Notes: generated by a model not told the origin, from the letters alone. 21,963 bases of DNA from an uncultured Gammaproteobacteria bacterium (GCA_945787585.1 CALZIG010000235.1:1-21963), one strand, 5' to 3'. Positions 7,697-15,713 are shown, counted from the stretch's first letter. Numbers and translations: made by a program.

Positions 7697-7984
7697 TTAA
7701 TCAGGTGCCCTGTTTTGAGGGTGTTTCCCCGAGATGATATAGGCAAAAGCGATTACCTGTGCGATGGTGACGTAGAGTGCGCGGGGAATTTCATCCCCTA
7801 GCTCAAGTTGTGAGAGTAATTGAACGAGGTCGGCATCCTCGTGTAGTGGGATATCATTCTCAGCAGCAATTTTGAGGATCTCTTCGGCAATATGTCCACT
7901 CCCTTTTGCCGTTACCGTGGGTGCATTTGTACCGTCATACTGCAGGGCGACGGTGGTGATCTGTTCTGATTGCTCCGTTTTCAT
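7697..7984 (-). CDS. fhlB: FhlB, homologue of the FlhB cytoplasmic C-terminal domain
   Basis: The 95-aa protein corresponds to the part of FlhB that lies after the autocleavage site: VALQYDGTNAPTVTAKGSGH, IAEEILKIAAENDIPL, then GDEIPRALYVTIAQVIAFAY. FlhB governs substrate switching in flagellar type III export; stand-alone copies (FhlB) can functionally replace its cleaved half in some bacteria. The membrane part and the NPTH cleavage motif are absent. The start at 7984 is chosen because its ATG overlaps the upstream gene's stop as ATGA. A longer reading from 8053 would add a Pro-rich leader that is only a shadow of the upstream gene. Pairing with a FliK-domain gene is consistent with an export-switch function. 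Confidence 0.9.
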   Translation of the reverse strand: MKTEQSEQITTVALQYDGTNAPTVTAKGSGHIAEEILKIAAENDIPLHEDADLVQLLSQLELGDEIPRALYVTIAQVIAFAYIISGKHPQNRAPD

Positions 7985-9438
7985 ACCTGGGTGTCCACTA
8001 AAAGGGTGTGGCGCCGCTGGTGGGGAGGGGCGGGAGGGGCGCCGTGCTGGCATCTGATTTCGTCTGCTTTTACACCATGCTGTGCGAGGGCGTCGTGTAA
8101 GAGCTGTAAATTATCATTGATTAAAGCGGCGGTAGCGTCGTTTTCAGCCCATAGAATAGTTGAAGCACGTTCCCCTTGAATGGTGATGGTCGCGTAGATT
8201 GTGCCAATTTCAGGGAGGTCTAGCGTCAGTGTGACGCGCCAACGGGCCGTTTTATCGCTATCCTCTTCTCCACCCTCTTTTTCTATTCGAAATTGAATAA
8301 CATCGACCGTTTCGCCATGGCGTAAAGGGAGCTCAAATGTCCAGGAGGGAGGAGAGCTGCTCTCTTGTGGCAATGAGGCCAGTTGGCTGAGTTGAACCCT
8401 CGCTAAACTGCCTTCGACCTGTCGGATCAGTTCATCGATGATCTGGTCACGATGTGTGATGAGCGCCAGACTCGGCAGCTGCGCCTTTTGTGCCTGCAGT
8501 TGCAGATGGCGAAAAAAGGGTAGCGGCAGCCGATTGATTGAGGTCGTCAGTTCGGCGAGTAGGGAGGATTGGTGTGTGGTCTTTCCTGCTTCGCTGGAGA
8601 CTCTGCCTGTCGGCGCGTTTAATAAACGCAGGAGGTTTTCTTTGATCACCTGCGATGTCAATTGTGCGGCTGTCTGCGCCTGATGGGCTGTATTGACTGA
8701 TCCAGTGACAGGGTTGGTGGTAGGGGATTGCAATGGGAGCGGGATTTTTGTATCTACGGGATGAGCCGCGGGCGATTGTCGTAATATATTTAGTAATTGT
8801 AATAAATTGCCTTTGAAATCCTGTGTGATGCTGCCTGCGGGGCCATTGTTGGTAGCTTGAGGGTTACTGGGTGCTGTTTGAAGAGGGTTATTTTTTTGGT
8901 TTGTGAGTGGCGGGTTGGCGAGCTTTTTTTCAAGCAAGAGGCCTGCATCATTAATGGCGCGACGTAGTACCGCTGGATCATTAATCTTGTCGGCGTGCGC
9001 AATATTATCCAACAACTTTTTTATGCCATCACTGATTTCAGCGGTCAGCGGCGCGGCAATCTGCGTCTTTAGTTGAGCAATAGCGGTCAGGTTTGCCAGC
9101 AGTGGGGTTAATGGTGCTTGCTTGGGCAGCAATACCTTCAGCGCACTCGCCTGTAGCGGCTGTAATGCTGCTGATGAGGAGAGCTGCGGCGGCAGTACTT
9201 TTAATAGCGGTTTGTCACCGGCGCGAAGTACCGATAACAACAGCACTTCGCCTTGTTGGTGTTGCTTGGTAGTAGGCGCCTGAATCAGTGTATTGTCGAT
9301 GCGGAGCTTGACATTATTTTGCACGGTTTCAATTACCACCGCCTTGAGCAGCTGGCCAACCTGCCAAGTCTGTGCCACTGCCTTGGCCTGGTTTGCACTC
9401 AATGAGGCGTTGTGTGATGAGTGGTTGTTGATTTCCAT
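7981..9438 (-). CDS. fliK: Flagellar hook-length control-type protein (FliK C-terminal domain)
   Basis: The 485-aa protein has a long, Gln/Ala/Leu/Pro-rich N-terminal region (about 1-340) typical of the FliK 'ruler' part. Its C-terminal Flg_hook domain (about 360-470) contains FELPLRHGETVDVIQFRIE, ARWRVTLTLDLPEIGTIYAT and a Leu-rich helix ending LLHDALAQHGV. FliK's C-domain binds the FlhB cytoplasmic domain to switch export from hook to filament subunits. Here the next gene, overlapping by 4 bases, encodes just such a domain (FhlB). It may not be the main hook-length FliK: in related bacteria a FliK-like gene sits beside fhlB apart from the fliK of the hook locus, so the symbol is tentative. 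The ribosome site is weak. It is divergent from the next gene across 145 bases. Confidence 0.8.
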   Translation of the reverse strand: MEINNHSSHNASLSANQAKAVAQTWQVGQLLKAVVIETVQNNVKLRIDNTLIQAPTTKQHQQGEVLLLSVLRAGDKPLLKVLPPQLSSSAALQPLQASALKVLLPKQAPLTPLLANLTAIAQLKTQIAAPLTAEISDGIKKLLDNIAHADKINDPAVLRRAINDAGLLLEKKLANPPLTNQKNNPLQTAPSNPQATNNGPAGSITQDFKGNLLQLLNILRQSPAAHPVDTKIPLPLQSPTTNPVTGSVNTAHQAQTAAQLTSQVIKENLLRLLNAPTGRVSSEAGKTTHQSSLLAELTTSINRLPLPFFRHLQLQAQKAQLPSLALITHRDQIIDELIRQVEGSLARVQLSQLASLPQESSSPPSWTFELPLRHGETVDVIQFRIEKEGGEEDSDKTARWRVTLTLDLPEIGTIYATITIQGERASTILWAENDATAALINDNLQLLHDALAQHGVKADEIRCQHGAPPAPPHQRRHTLLVDTQV

Positions 9439-9583
9439 GGGTTTTACCGAGAATGAAAAAAGGTTGTTGGAACCATGATACTGCTATATTACAAGGTAAT
9501 GGGGTGATTGCACTATTATTCGGTGTTATCGGCCGCTGATGCCAATTGACCAGATGAACAGGCTTCATTTAGAGTAGGGCGTT

Positions 9584-10486
9584 ATGACTTCAAAATTATC
9601 AGGTCTTGATCAGCAGTGGTATATCCGGCGTGGCACAGTGATACGTGGGCCCTTTACTCAAGAGAAAGTGACGCACTTTCTGTTACATGGTCAGATTAAA
9701 ATTGATGATGAATTTAGTCTTGATCAGCAACAGTGGCAAATTGCAACGCGCCTTCCAGAACTGCTCTCTTTAATCCTTTTTGAGCAGGGCGAAAATGTGC
9801 TGTGGCAGCAGCAAGCGATTGATAAGCAGGATTGGAATGCTCAACGGGAAGCGTTAAAAAAAGAAATCCCACAGCCACTGAGCGAACAGGGCAAAGCTGA
9901 CGGTCTGGTTGAGCTTGAATCGCTCTCACCAGACGCGGTTGAAGGATCGGTTACTGAACATATTGAACGCCTGGAAAAAGGGAGGCAGGTGAGCCGCCCT
10001 TTGGCCGGCTTTGTTGTCTTTTCATTGCTGAGCGTAATGAGTATTTTGATCTATCTCAAACAGCCTGAGCCAGAGGTTGCGGCGATCGACTGTGCCGTTG
10101 CGGCGTCTCCGCGAGTCAACTGGAATAACTGTCAGATGGAGGCGGCGCTGCTTTCCGGAGAGAATTTAACCGGCGCGACGATGCAGAACATGAATTTGAT
10201 GCGCGCAGATTTGACCGACAGTCAGTTAAGCGATGTTAATCTTTCATTTTCAAATCTAAGTGCCTCAGTGCTGAGTGGTGCAGACCTAAGGCAGGCTGTC
10301 CTTATCGGTGCCAGTTTGCGAGGGGCCGACCTTGCTAACGTGCTCCTCGATGGGGCAGATCTATCATATGCCGACCTTGGGGGTGCCAATCTTGCCGGTA
10401 CAAGCCTTGTCGGTGTGAAACTTGATAAGACTAAGTGGGTGAATGGTCGAATCTGTGCGATTGGGTCTGTCGGGCGTTGTCAGTAA
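9584..10486 (+). CDS. GYF-like domain, transmembrane, pentapeptide-repeat protein of unknown function
   Basis: This 300-aa protein has three parts. Residues about 10-62 match the GYF_2/DUF4339 fold (QQWYIRRGTVIRGPFTQEKV, with GPF and the following helix), usually a protein-interaction module. A transmembrane helix lies at about 141-160 (GFVVFSLLSVMSILIYL). The C-terminal 185-290 is a run of pentapeptide repeats such as GENLTGATMQ, MRADLTDSQL, SGADLRQAVL, GASLRGADLA, DGADLSYADL and GGANLAGTSL, which fold as a right-handed beta-helix. With one helix and no signal peptide, one domain probably lies in the cytoplasm and the other in the periplasm. No substrate or pathway is evident. It is divergent from the FliK-like gene and convergent with the porin, and an AGGG ribosome site precedes the ATG. 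Confidence 0.87.
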   Translation: MTSKLSGLDQQWYIRRGTVIRGPFTQEKVTHFLLHGQIKIDDEFSLDQQQWQIATRLPELLSLILFEQGENVLWQQQAIDKQDWNAQREALKKEIPQPLSEQGKADGLVELESLSPDAVEGSVTEHIERLEKGRQVSRPLAGFVVFSLLSVMSILIYLKQPEPEVAAIDCAVAASPRVNWNNCQMEAALLSGENLTGATMQNMNLMRADLTDSQLSDVNLSFSNLSASVLSGADLRQAVLIGASLRGADLANVLLDGADLSYADLGGANLAGTSLVGVKLDKTKWVNGRICAIGSVGRCQ

Positions 10487-10509
10487 AAAAAACGGGGCAG
10501 ATGCCCCGT
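10485..10509 (-). terminator. Rho-independent terminator of the porin gene
   Basis: ACGGGGC (10492-10498) and GCCCCGT (10503-10509) form a 7-bp GC-rich stem with a 4-base loop. On the minus strand the stem is followed by eight T (complement of A at 10485-10492). It lies 85 bases past the porin stop and overlaps the stop codon of the convergent pentapeptide gene. Confidence 0.9.
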
Positions 10510-10594
10510 AAAAATGGTCGTTTCGACTGTCAGTAGAGAAGTGGCTATCGAGGAGAAAAGCGACGTTCTCTATTATAATGCGGTGTAAAATAAG

Positions 10595-11602
10595 TTAGAA
10601 TTTATGCTCAATGCCTAGCCCATTGGCGCGCTTGTCGGTCCCACCAATGACGTCATCTTTGAGTGACGCACTATAGAGGTAAACTTTTGACTGTTTGCCA
10701 AGTTTGTAATCAACTCCAAGGGCAACCTGTTCCAGCCCTTTGCTCTTTTCATCGCCCGAACCAAACTGAGCTTTCACTTTCCATTTGTCGATGTTGTACG
10801 AAGCGCTGATGATGGCGCTGTCTTCATCTTTTGACCCAGTGGTATTCGACTTTTCAGATGAGTTTAGCAGCGCACCTACAGTCAGGTTCTTGAATTTGTA
10901 TTGAGCAACCAGGCGCTGTACATAGTAACCATCGACCTCGCTGTCAACCGCAGCGGCGAGATAGAGATCCTTGATACCTTTATAGGTGACAGAAACAGAG
11001 GTACCGTCATTGGACCCTTCATCGCTATCTTCAAATTGTGTCACGGCTGCATTAACTGTTAGCCCATAAAATTCAGGCGTGCTATAGGCAATGAGGTCAG
11101 GCACGCGTTCTTCACCATTGACCACGTTTTTGATATCACCATAGGTAAGGTCATTGAACATGTCAATCTTGCCTTGTGCTAACTTCATCGGGGTGTCATA
11201 TATCCCCATCATGACAGTCCCGATCGGTGTTTCAAGTCCGACCATTGCGTTACGCTGCTTAAATATCGCCGTATCTTCGTATTGCCCGCCGGTGGAAGCT
11301 GCGGTATCAGTTACACCGCCGGTACTTTTACTGCTTGATGAGGCATTTTTTTCGGTTGGATTAACTTCATACTCGAGTTTATAAATGACGGAAATCCCGT
11401 TTTCGACGCCTGTTTTCCCCTTAAATCCGATACGGGAGGCGTGACTTTCAAGGAAGGTGTCAGAGATGCCTTTGTCATCGGTGCTTAAGACAGCTGCATT
11501 TATCTTTCCGTAAACCTTGCCGTCAATTGGACCTTCAGCATATGCTGCGGGTAGTGATATTGCCAGTGTAGTTGAGACCAATAATGGCATGTAGATTTTC
11601 AT
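10595..11602 (-). CDS. Outer-membrane porin (Gram-negative porin family), probably phosphate-regulated
   Basis: The 335-aa precursor begins with a signal peptide (MKIYMPLLVSTTLAISLPAAYA, cut before EGPIDG). Alternating beta strands of a trimeric general porin follow: VYGKINAAVLS, SRIGFKGKTGVENGISVIYKLEYEV, RNAMVGLETPIGTVMMG. It ends GLGIEHKF, with the terminal Phe needed for outer-membrane assembly. A GAGGAAA ribosome site lies before the ATG. It belongs to the OmpC/PhoE-like class rather than to the OprP phosphate-porin class, as far as can be judged by eye. Its position back-to-back with phoB, and the PhoB-type boxes upstream, suggest that it is induced by phosphate starvation as PhoE is in E. 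coli. Pore selectivity cannot be read from the sequence. Confidence 0.92.
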   Translation of the reverse strand: MKIYMPLLVSTTLAISLPAAYAEGPIDGKVYGKINAAVLSTDDKGISDTFLESHASRIGFKGKTGVENGISVIYKLEYEVNPTEKNASSSSKSTGGVTDTAASTGGQYEDTAIFKQRNAMVGLETPIGTVMMGIYDTPMKLAQGKIDMFNDLTYGDIKNVVNGEERVPDLIAYSTPEFYGLTVNAAVTQFEDSDEGSNDGTSVSVTYKGIKDLYLAAAVDSEVDGYYVQRLVAQYKFKNLTVGALLNSSEKSNTTGSKDEDSAIISASYNIDKWKVKAQFGSGDEKSKGLEQVALGVDYKLGKQSKVYLYSASLKDDVIGGTDKRANGLGIEHKF

Positions 11603-11668
11603 GAGTATGATTTCCTCGAGTAATGATGGCTTTAATTAAATGCCGCGTTCAGCACGCGACTGAGGAGA

Positions 11669-11735
11669 ATTATGTGGTCTTTTTATGACCTGTAAATGTG
11701 GTTTTTATGAAAAAAATATGACAAATCTATGTTTA
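11669..11735 (-). promoter_or_regulatory. Extended PhoB-box array and -10 element of the porin promoter
   Basis: Five heptamers begin with ATG on the plus strand at exactly 11-base steps: ATGACCT (11685), ATGTGGT (11696), ATGAAAA (11707), ATGACAA (11718) and ATGTTTA (11729). On the minus strand they read as half-sites of the Pho-box consensus CTGTCAT, best as TTGTCAT, with 4-base spacers. Ten bases downstream of the last one (AGGTCAT) is CATAAT (11669-11674), a near-consensus -10. This 10-base spacing matches E. coli phoA and the other two Pho promoters here. Individual half-sites are imperfect; the phasing is the main argument. Confidence 0.68.
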
Positions 11736-11842
11736 TCTGAATCGCTGCTAATCAGAGGTTATTCAGAGAGTGGTGTTATAATTTCGATCATTCGGGGGTT
11801 GTTGATGGGATATAACAGACGATATTAGGTGAAATTAATCTG

Positions 11843-11876
11843 TTGTAATATGACTGTAACAATAATTCGTTCTAAT
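11843..11876 (+). promoter_or_regulatory. Pho box and -10 element of the phoB promoter
   Basis: TTGTAAT (11843-11849), a 4-base spacer ATGA, then CTGTAAC (11854-11860) matches the PhoB-box consensus CTGTCAT-N4-CTGTCAT. Ten bases later comes TCTAAT (11871-11876), a -10 one mismatch from TATAAT. The phoB start is at 11916, so the leader would be about 30 bases. This implies that PhoB activates its own operon, as in E. coli. Confidence 0.85.
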
Positions 11877-11915
11877 TCTGGCTATTATGACAAATAATAA
11901 AAGTAGATTAATGCA

Positions 11916-12605
11916 ATGGTAGCCAGGATTTTAATTGTCGAAGACGAACTTGCCATCAGTGAAATGATCGAGATTGCGCTGACAAACGTGAATTTTGAGG
12001 TGATCAAGGCGGGTGATGCAGAAGAGGCAATGAGACTGCTAGGAGAGATGTTACCAGACTTGATACTACTCGACTGGATGTTGCCGGGTGGCAGCGGTAT
12101 TGAATTTGCGCGACGGATAAAAAATAGAGAGTTAACACAACACATCCCGGTTATTATGTTGACCGCCAAGGGTGAAGAGGCGGACAAGATCCATGGGCTT
12201 GATGCTGGCGCGGATGATTACATCACCAAGCCGTTCTCTCCACGTGAGTTAATTGCTAGAATTAGAGCGGTGTTGCGGAGAACGGCTCCACATACTGAAA
12301 GTGAAATGATAGAAGTCGATAATCTGGTGATTGATACGGCGAGTCACCGCATTATGGTCAATGATCAGTCGCTTGAGCTTGGCCCAACAGAATACCGTTT
12401 ATTACATTTTTTTATGACACACCCAGAACGGGTCTATAGCCGTAGTCAATTACTGGATAGAGTCTGGGGAAGCAATGTTTATGTCGAAGAGCGCACCGTT
12501 GATGTCCATATTCGTCGCCTGCGTAAGGCGTTGACCCCTTACGGGCATGACCGATTCGTACAGACGGTACGGAGCGCCGGTTATCGCTTTTCAACGAAGG
12601 TCTGA
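11916..12605 (+). CDS. phoB: Phosphate regulon response regulator PhoB
   Basis: PhoB is the DNA-binding regulator that, when phosphorylated by PhoR in low phosphate, binds Pho boxes. The 229-aa protein has a receiver domain (about 4-118) with acidic pair Glu9/Asp10, phosphoacceptor Asp53 in [11 protein letters not shown], and Lys105 in [10 protein letters not shown]. An OmpR-type winged-helix domain (about 130-227) includes [20 protein letters not shown], then [19 protein letters not shown] and VRSAGYRF. The match to E. coli PhoB is close throughout, including length. Three predicted targets are visible in this window: its own promoter, the porin and pstS. phoR follows after 3 bases. The ribosome site is weak. 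Confidence 0.98.
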   Translation: MVARILIVEDELAISEMIEIALTNVNFEVIKAGDAEEAMRLLGEMLPDLILLDWMLPGGSGIEFARRIKNRELTQHIPVIMLTAKGEEADKIHGLDAGADDYITKPFSPRELIARIRAVLRRTAPHTESEMIEVDNLVIDTASHRIMVNDQSLELGPTEYRLLHFFMTHPERVYSRSQLLDRVWGSNVYVEERTVDVHIRRLRKALTPYGHDRFVQTVRSAGYRFSTKV

Positions 12606-12608
12606 CGT

Positions 12609-13922
12609 TTGCTAAATCCCTGGGCCTCTGAAATCTGGCGTCTGTTTCTGCTTGTTATCCTGACGTTATTAGTGGGTATCTTTACGGGTAAACTCCTGTG
12701 GGTCGCGCTGCTTGCGACGATGGGTTATCTCATCTGGCATCTGGTCAATCTGGTGCGACTTGAAAAATGGTTGCGTAAGGGCGGGGGCAGTACGCCGCCT
12801 ATCGGGAATGGTGTCTGGGGGGAGCTCTATTATCATATCTATCGCATGCGTACACGAAACAGAAAAAGTAAGCGCCGTCTTGCCGATGTGATTAGCCGTT
12901 TCAAAGAGTCAACGTCTGCATTGCCTGATGCCGCCGTGGTGTTACGTGCCAGCGGCGAGATTGAATGGTTTAATGGTGCTGCTGCGAGTTATCTTGGTCT
13001 AAATGCGCCGGAGGATATTGGACAGCGTGTGATCAACCTTCTGCGTAATCCTGCTTTTGCAGACTTTCTGACAGAGGGTGATTTTCAACATTCTCTTGAA
13101 ATGCCCTCGCCCGTCGATGAGGCGATGATACTTGAAATTAATATGGTTCCCTATGGCGGAAAATATCAGAACTTGATGATTGCACGTGATGTGACACGGA
13201 TTAAGAATCTGGAGAATATGCGCAAAGATTTTGTCGCCAATGTGTCACATGAGCTGCGTACACCACTGACAGTACTGACCGGCACACTAGAAACGATTTC
13301 TGATGCTGATGACAATGACACGCTTGAAAAATGGAGGCGCTCACTAGGACATATGCAGCAACATAATTTACGTATGCTGAATATAGTGGATGATCTCTTG
13401 ATGATTTCCAGGCTAGAGTCTGACGACAATCCGCATGAACATTATCCGATACCGCTCGCAGCAATGTTCTCAACGATTTATGATGAGGCTATGGTGTTAA
13501 GCGATAAACGGCATGATATTAGACTGAATGTTGCACCAGCGATTTCCTCAATCTGCCTGAAAGGGGATGAAAAGGAGTTGCATAGTGCTTTTTCAAACCT
13601 GGTCGCCAATGCGATTCGCTATTCACCTGCTGGGGGTTTGATTGAGATAAGATGCGATCTGAATGATACAGCCTTTGTCTTTTGTGTAAAAGACAGTGGT
13701 ATTGGCATTGCCCCGCACCATATTCAACGCTTAACTGAGCGTTTTTACCGTGTGGATACAGGCCGCTCCCGTATCGTTGGGGGAACGGGGTTGGGGTTGG
13801 CGATTGTTAAACATGTGCTTGATCGTTATGGAGCGCATTTAAAAATAACCAGTCAGGTCGGAAAAGGGAGTGAATTTTGCTGTTATTTTCCAGCTATGCT
13901 TATCACTACTGGCACTCAGTAA
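12609..13922 (+). CDS. phoR: Phosphate regulon sensor histidine kinase PhoR
   Basis: PhoR is the inner-membrane kinase/phosphatase that acts on PhoB. The 437-aa protein starts at a TTG (12609), supported by AAGG about 9 bases upstream and by the N-terminus LNPWASEIWRLFLLVI matching PhoR family starts; no ATG fits. Two adjacent transmembrane helices span about 10-46 with almost no periplasmic loop, the PhoR type, which senses phosphate through the Pst transporter and PhoU rather than by a periplasmic domain. A linker and PAS domain (about 100-195) follow, then HisKA with His214 in NVSHELRTPLTVL. The HATPase domain shows an N box (SNLVANAIRYSP), G1 (KDSGIGIAP) and G2 (GGTGLGLAIVKH). It lies 3 bases after phoB. 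Confidence 0.97.
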   Translation: MLNPWASEIWRLFLLVILTLLVGIFTGKLLWVALLATMGYLIWHLVNLVRLEKWLRKGGGSTPPIGNGVWGELYYHIYRMRTRNRKSKRRLADVISRFKESTSALPDAAVVLRASGEIEWFNGAAASYLGLNAPEDIGQRVINLLRNPAFADFLTEGDFQHSLEMPSPVDEAMILEINMVPYGGKYQNLMIARDVTRIKNLENMRKDFVANVSHELRTPLTVLTGTLETISDADDNDTLEKWRRSLGHMQQHNLRMLNIVDDLLMISRLESDDNPHEHYPIPLAAMFSTIYDEAMVLSDKRHDIRLNVAPAISSICLKGDEKELHSAFSNLVANAIRYSPAGGLIEIRCDLNDTAFVFCVKDSGIGIAPHHIQRLTERFYRVDTGRSRIVGGTGLGLAIVKHVLDRYGAHLKITSQVGKGSEFCCYFPAMLITTGTQ

Positions 13923-13935
13923 AGTGCCTTTACGG

Positions 13936-13969
13936 CTGTAATAAAACTGTCACTTATTATTCATATGAT
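13936..13969 (+). promoter_or_regulatory. Pho box and -10 element of the pstS promoter
   Basis: CTGTAAT (13936-13942), spacer AAAA, CTGTCAC (13947-13953) is a near-perfect PhoB box. Ten bases later TATGAT (13964-13969) fits a -10 element. The layout matches E. coli phoA in spacing. It lies just after the phoR stop and gives pstS its own phosphate-starvation promoter with a leader of about 80 bases. Confidence 0.93.
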
Positions 13970-14056
13970 TGACACCCGTTGGGTCAATAATAGCCTTAGC
14001 TGATTCACAACCGATGTTTGATACACGGGCTAAAACCCATAGAGGAGCGATATTTG

Positions 14057-15034
14057 ATGAAATTTAGAACACTTTCCATAGCACTGGCTGGTTGCTTAAC
14101 TGCGGCGATGACAAATCCAGTGGCCGCTGCCGGCGCAGAACTTGATCCAAATTTGCCTGTTTACGAGCGTGCAAGTGGCGTCTCTGGTAATCTTTCCAGT
14201 GTGGGCTCGGATACGTTGGCCAACCTGATGACCCTGTGGGCCGAAGAGTACAAGCGCTTTTACCCAAATGTGAATATCCAGATTCAGGCGGCAGGTTCTT
14301 CAACCGCGCCACCAGCATTGACTGAGGGGACTTCCAATCTAGGGCCTATGAGCCGCAAGATGAAAGGTAAAGAGATACAGTCATTTGAAAAGCGACATGG
14401 TTACAAGCCGGTTGCGATCCCCGTGGCGATTGATGCCCTGGCGGTGTATGTCCATAAAGATAACCCAATTAAGGGTATGAGCATTGCGGATGTGGATGCC
14501 GTGTTCTCTTCGACTCGCAAATGTAAGGGAAAAGAAGATGTTGTCAACTGGGGGCAGTTAGGACTTGATGGTGCATGGAAAAACCGTGATATTCAGCTGT
14601 ATGGACGCAACTCTGTTTCCGGTACTTATGGTTATTTTAAGAAGAAAGGGCTGTGTAAAGGAGACTTCAAAAACAGCGTTAATGAGCAGCCTGGCTCGGC
14701 ATCCGTAGTGCAGTCGGTCAGTGCCTCAATCAATGGTATCGGCTATTCAGGTATCGGCTACAAGACGTCGAGTGTGAAGGCGGTGGCACTGAGTAAAAAA
14801 CCGGGTCAACCCTTTGTTGATGCAACCCCGGAGAATGCAGTTTCAGGAAAATATCCGCTCTCACGTTTTCTTTATGTTTATGTGAATAAACATCCAAATA
14901 AGCCTCTACAGCCTTTGGAGAAAGAGTTTTTCAAGATGGTGTTATCTAAGATTGGTCAGGAAGTGGTGGCCAAAGATGGTTACATTCCATTGCCCGCGAA
15001 AGTGGTTGAGCGTGAGTTAGCGAAATTACACTAA
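14057..15034 (+). CDS. pstS: Periplasmic phosphate-binding protein PstS
   Basis: PstS captures phosphate in the periplasm for the PstCAB importer. The precursor starts at ATG 14057, chosen for the GAGGAG site 9 bases upstream; an earlier in-frame TTG at 14018 would put non-signal sequence in front. A signal peptide ([18 protein letters not shown], likely cut after VAAA) precedes the mature part. The binding fold shows [65 protein letters not shown] and IGYSGIGYK. These Ser/Asp/Arg motifs surround phosphate in PstS relatives. It has its own Pho promoter and a strong terminator, so it is a single-gene unit; pstC, pstA, pstB and phoU are not here. This is the larger 'GSSTAP'-type PstS, distinct from the E. 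coli form. Confidence 0.94.
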   Translation: MKFRTLSIALAGCLTAAMTNPVAAAGAELDPNLPVYERASGVSGNLSSVGSDTLANLMTLWAEEYKRFYPNVNIQIQAAGSSTAPPALTEGTSNLGPMSRKMKGKEIQSFEKRHGYKPVAIPVAIDALAVYVHKDNPIKGMSIADVDAVFSSTRKCKGKEDVVNWGQLGLDGAWKNRDIQLYGRNSVSGTYGYFKKKGLCKGDFKNSVNEQPGSASVVQSVSASINGIGYSGIGYKTSSVKAVALSKKPGQPFVDATPENAVSGKYPLSRFLYVYVNKHPNKPLQPLEKEFFKMVLSKIGQEVVAKDGYIPLPAKVVERELAKLH

Positions 15035-15057
15035 TTTTAGTCCAATAAGCTGGTCAG

Positions 15058-15089
15058 AAAGGCCCTGTCAATTTGACAGGGCCTTTTTG
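15058..15089 (+). terminator. Rho-independent terminator after pstS
   Basis: AAAGGCCCTGTC (15058-15069) pairs with GACAGGGCCTTT (15075-15086) around a 5-base AATTT loop, and the plus strand continues with a run of T. This is a strong intrinsic terminator 24 bases after the pstS stop. On the opposite strand only three T follow, so it acts mainly rightwards. Confidence 0.93.
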
Positions 15090-15224
15090 TTTGTGGTGTC
15101 TAACTACTCTGATCCAGAGTCGATGGCAGAAAACCCTGGTGTGCATCCTGCCTTTATCATTTTTGAGTTGGGTTTTGAGGTAGAATAGAGCGCTATTAAC
15201 ACCACGATATATGAGAGGGTAGTG

Positions 15225-15608
15225 ATGCAAGTTTCCCATTATGAGCGTCTCGGCGGGGCGCAAGGGACGCGTCGTCTGGTGGATCGCTTCTATGACCTGA
15301 TGGATACGCTTCCTGCGGCAGCGGGTATCCGCAAGCTGCATCCAGCGAGCCTGGATGGATCACGTGAAAAGCTCTATCTGTTTCTTTCTGGGTGGTTGGG
15401 TGGCCCGCCTCTCTATGTTGAAAAGCATGGACACCCCCGTCTGCGCGCACGTCATCTTCCTTTTAAGATCGGCGAGGCGGAGCGTGATGCATGGATGTTA
15501 TGCATGTCGCAAGCGCTGGATGAGATGGCACTGGATGCGATGTTGTGTGAGCACCTGAAACAGTCGCTCTGGAATACCGCTGATCATATGCGTAATACCG
15601 CGTCATAA
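15225..15608 (+). CDS. Group II truncated haemoglobin
   Basis: The 127-aa protein is a 2-over-2 globin. It begins SHYERLGGAQGTRRLVDRFY, with Tyr23 at the probable B10 distal position. The haem-binding proximal His is His77 in RARHLPFKIG, and Trp90 in ERDAWMLCM is the G8 tryptophan that marks group II (TrHbO-like) proteins. Such globins bind O2 and are variously linked to NO, peroxide or sulfide chemistry; the substrate here is unknown. The ATG at 15225 follows a GAGAGGG ribosome site; an adjacent GTG (15222) would add one residue. TAGAAT at 15181 could be a -10, without a clear -35. It stands alone after the pstS terminator. Confidence 0.94.
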   Translation: MQVSHYERLGGAQGTRRLVDRFYDLMDTLPAAAGIRKLHPASLDGSREKLYLFLSGWLGGPPLYVEKHGHPRLRARHLPFKIGEAERDAWMLCMSQALDEMALDAMLCEHLKQSLWNTADHMRNTAS

Positions 15609-15713
15609 TCTCCCTGGTTTTGCTGTAAATGTAGATCTGAGTAGATTGTGGTTAAGCTTTGGATAGAATGGCCGTCTAAATTAATACGTTGCAATGAGTG
15701 AGAGAGTCAGAGA

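Noticed and set aside
7981..8053. N-terminal Pro-rich extension of FhlB (start at 8053)
   Set aside because: The ATGA overlap at 7984 and the family alignment put the start there; the extension is the FliK-like gene's 3' end read in another frame.
9439..9583. Sigma-54 or sigma-28 promoter between the divergent FliK-like and pentapeptide genes
   Set aside because: The GG and GC elements are not at the required spacing and no flagellar sigma consensus is seen.
13166..13473. Antisense open frames of 80-120 codons within phoR, fliK, motD and others
   Set aside because: They are shadows of strongly conserved genes on the other strand, with no ribosome sites or recognisable domains.
14018..14056. 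TTG at 14018 as the pstS start
   Set aside because: It would place 13 charged/polar residues before a normal signal peptide, and the GAGGAG site serves ATG 14057.
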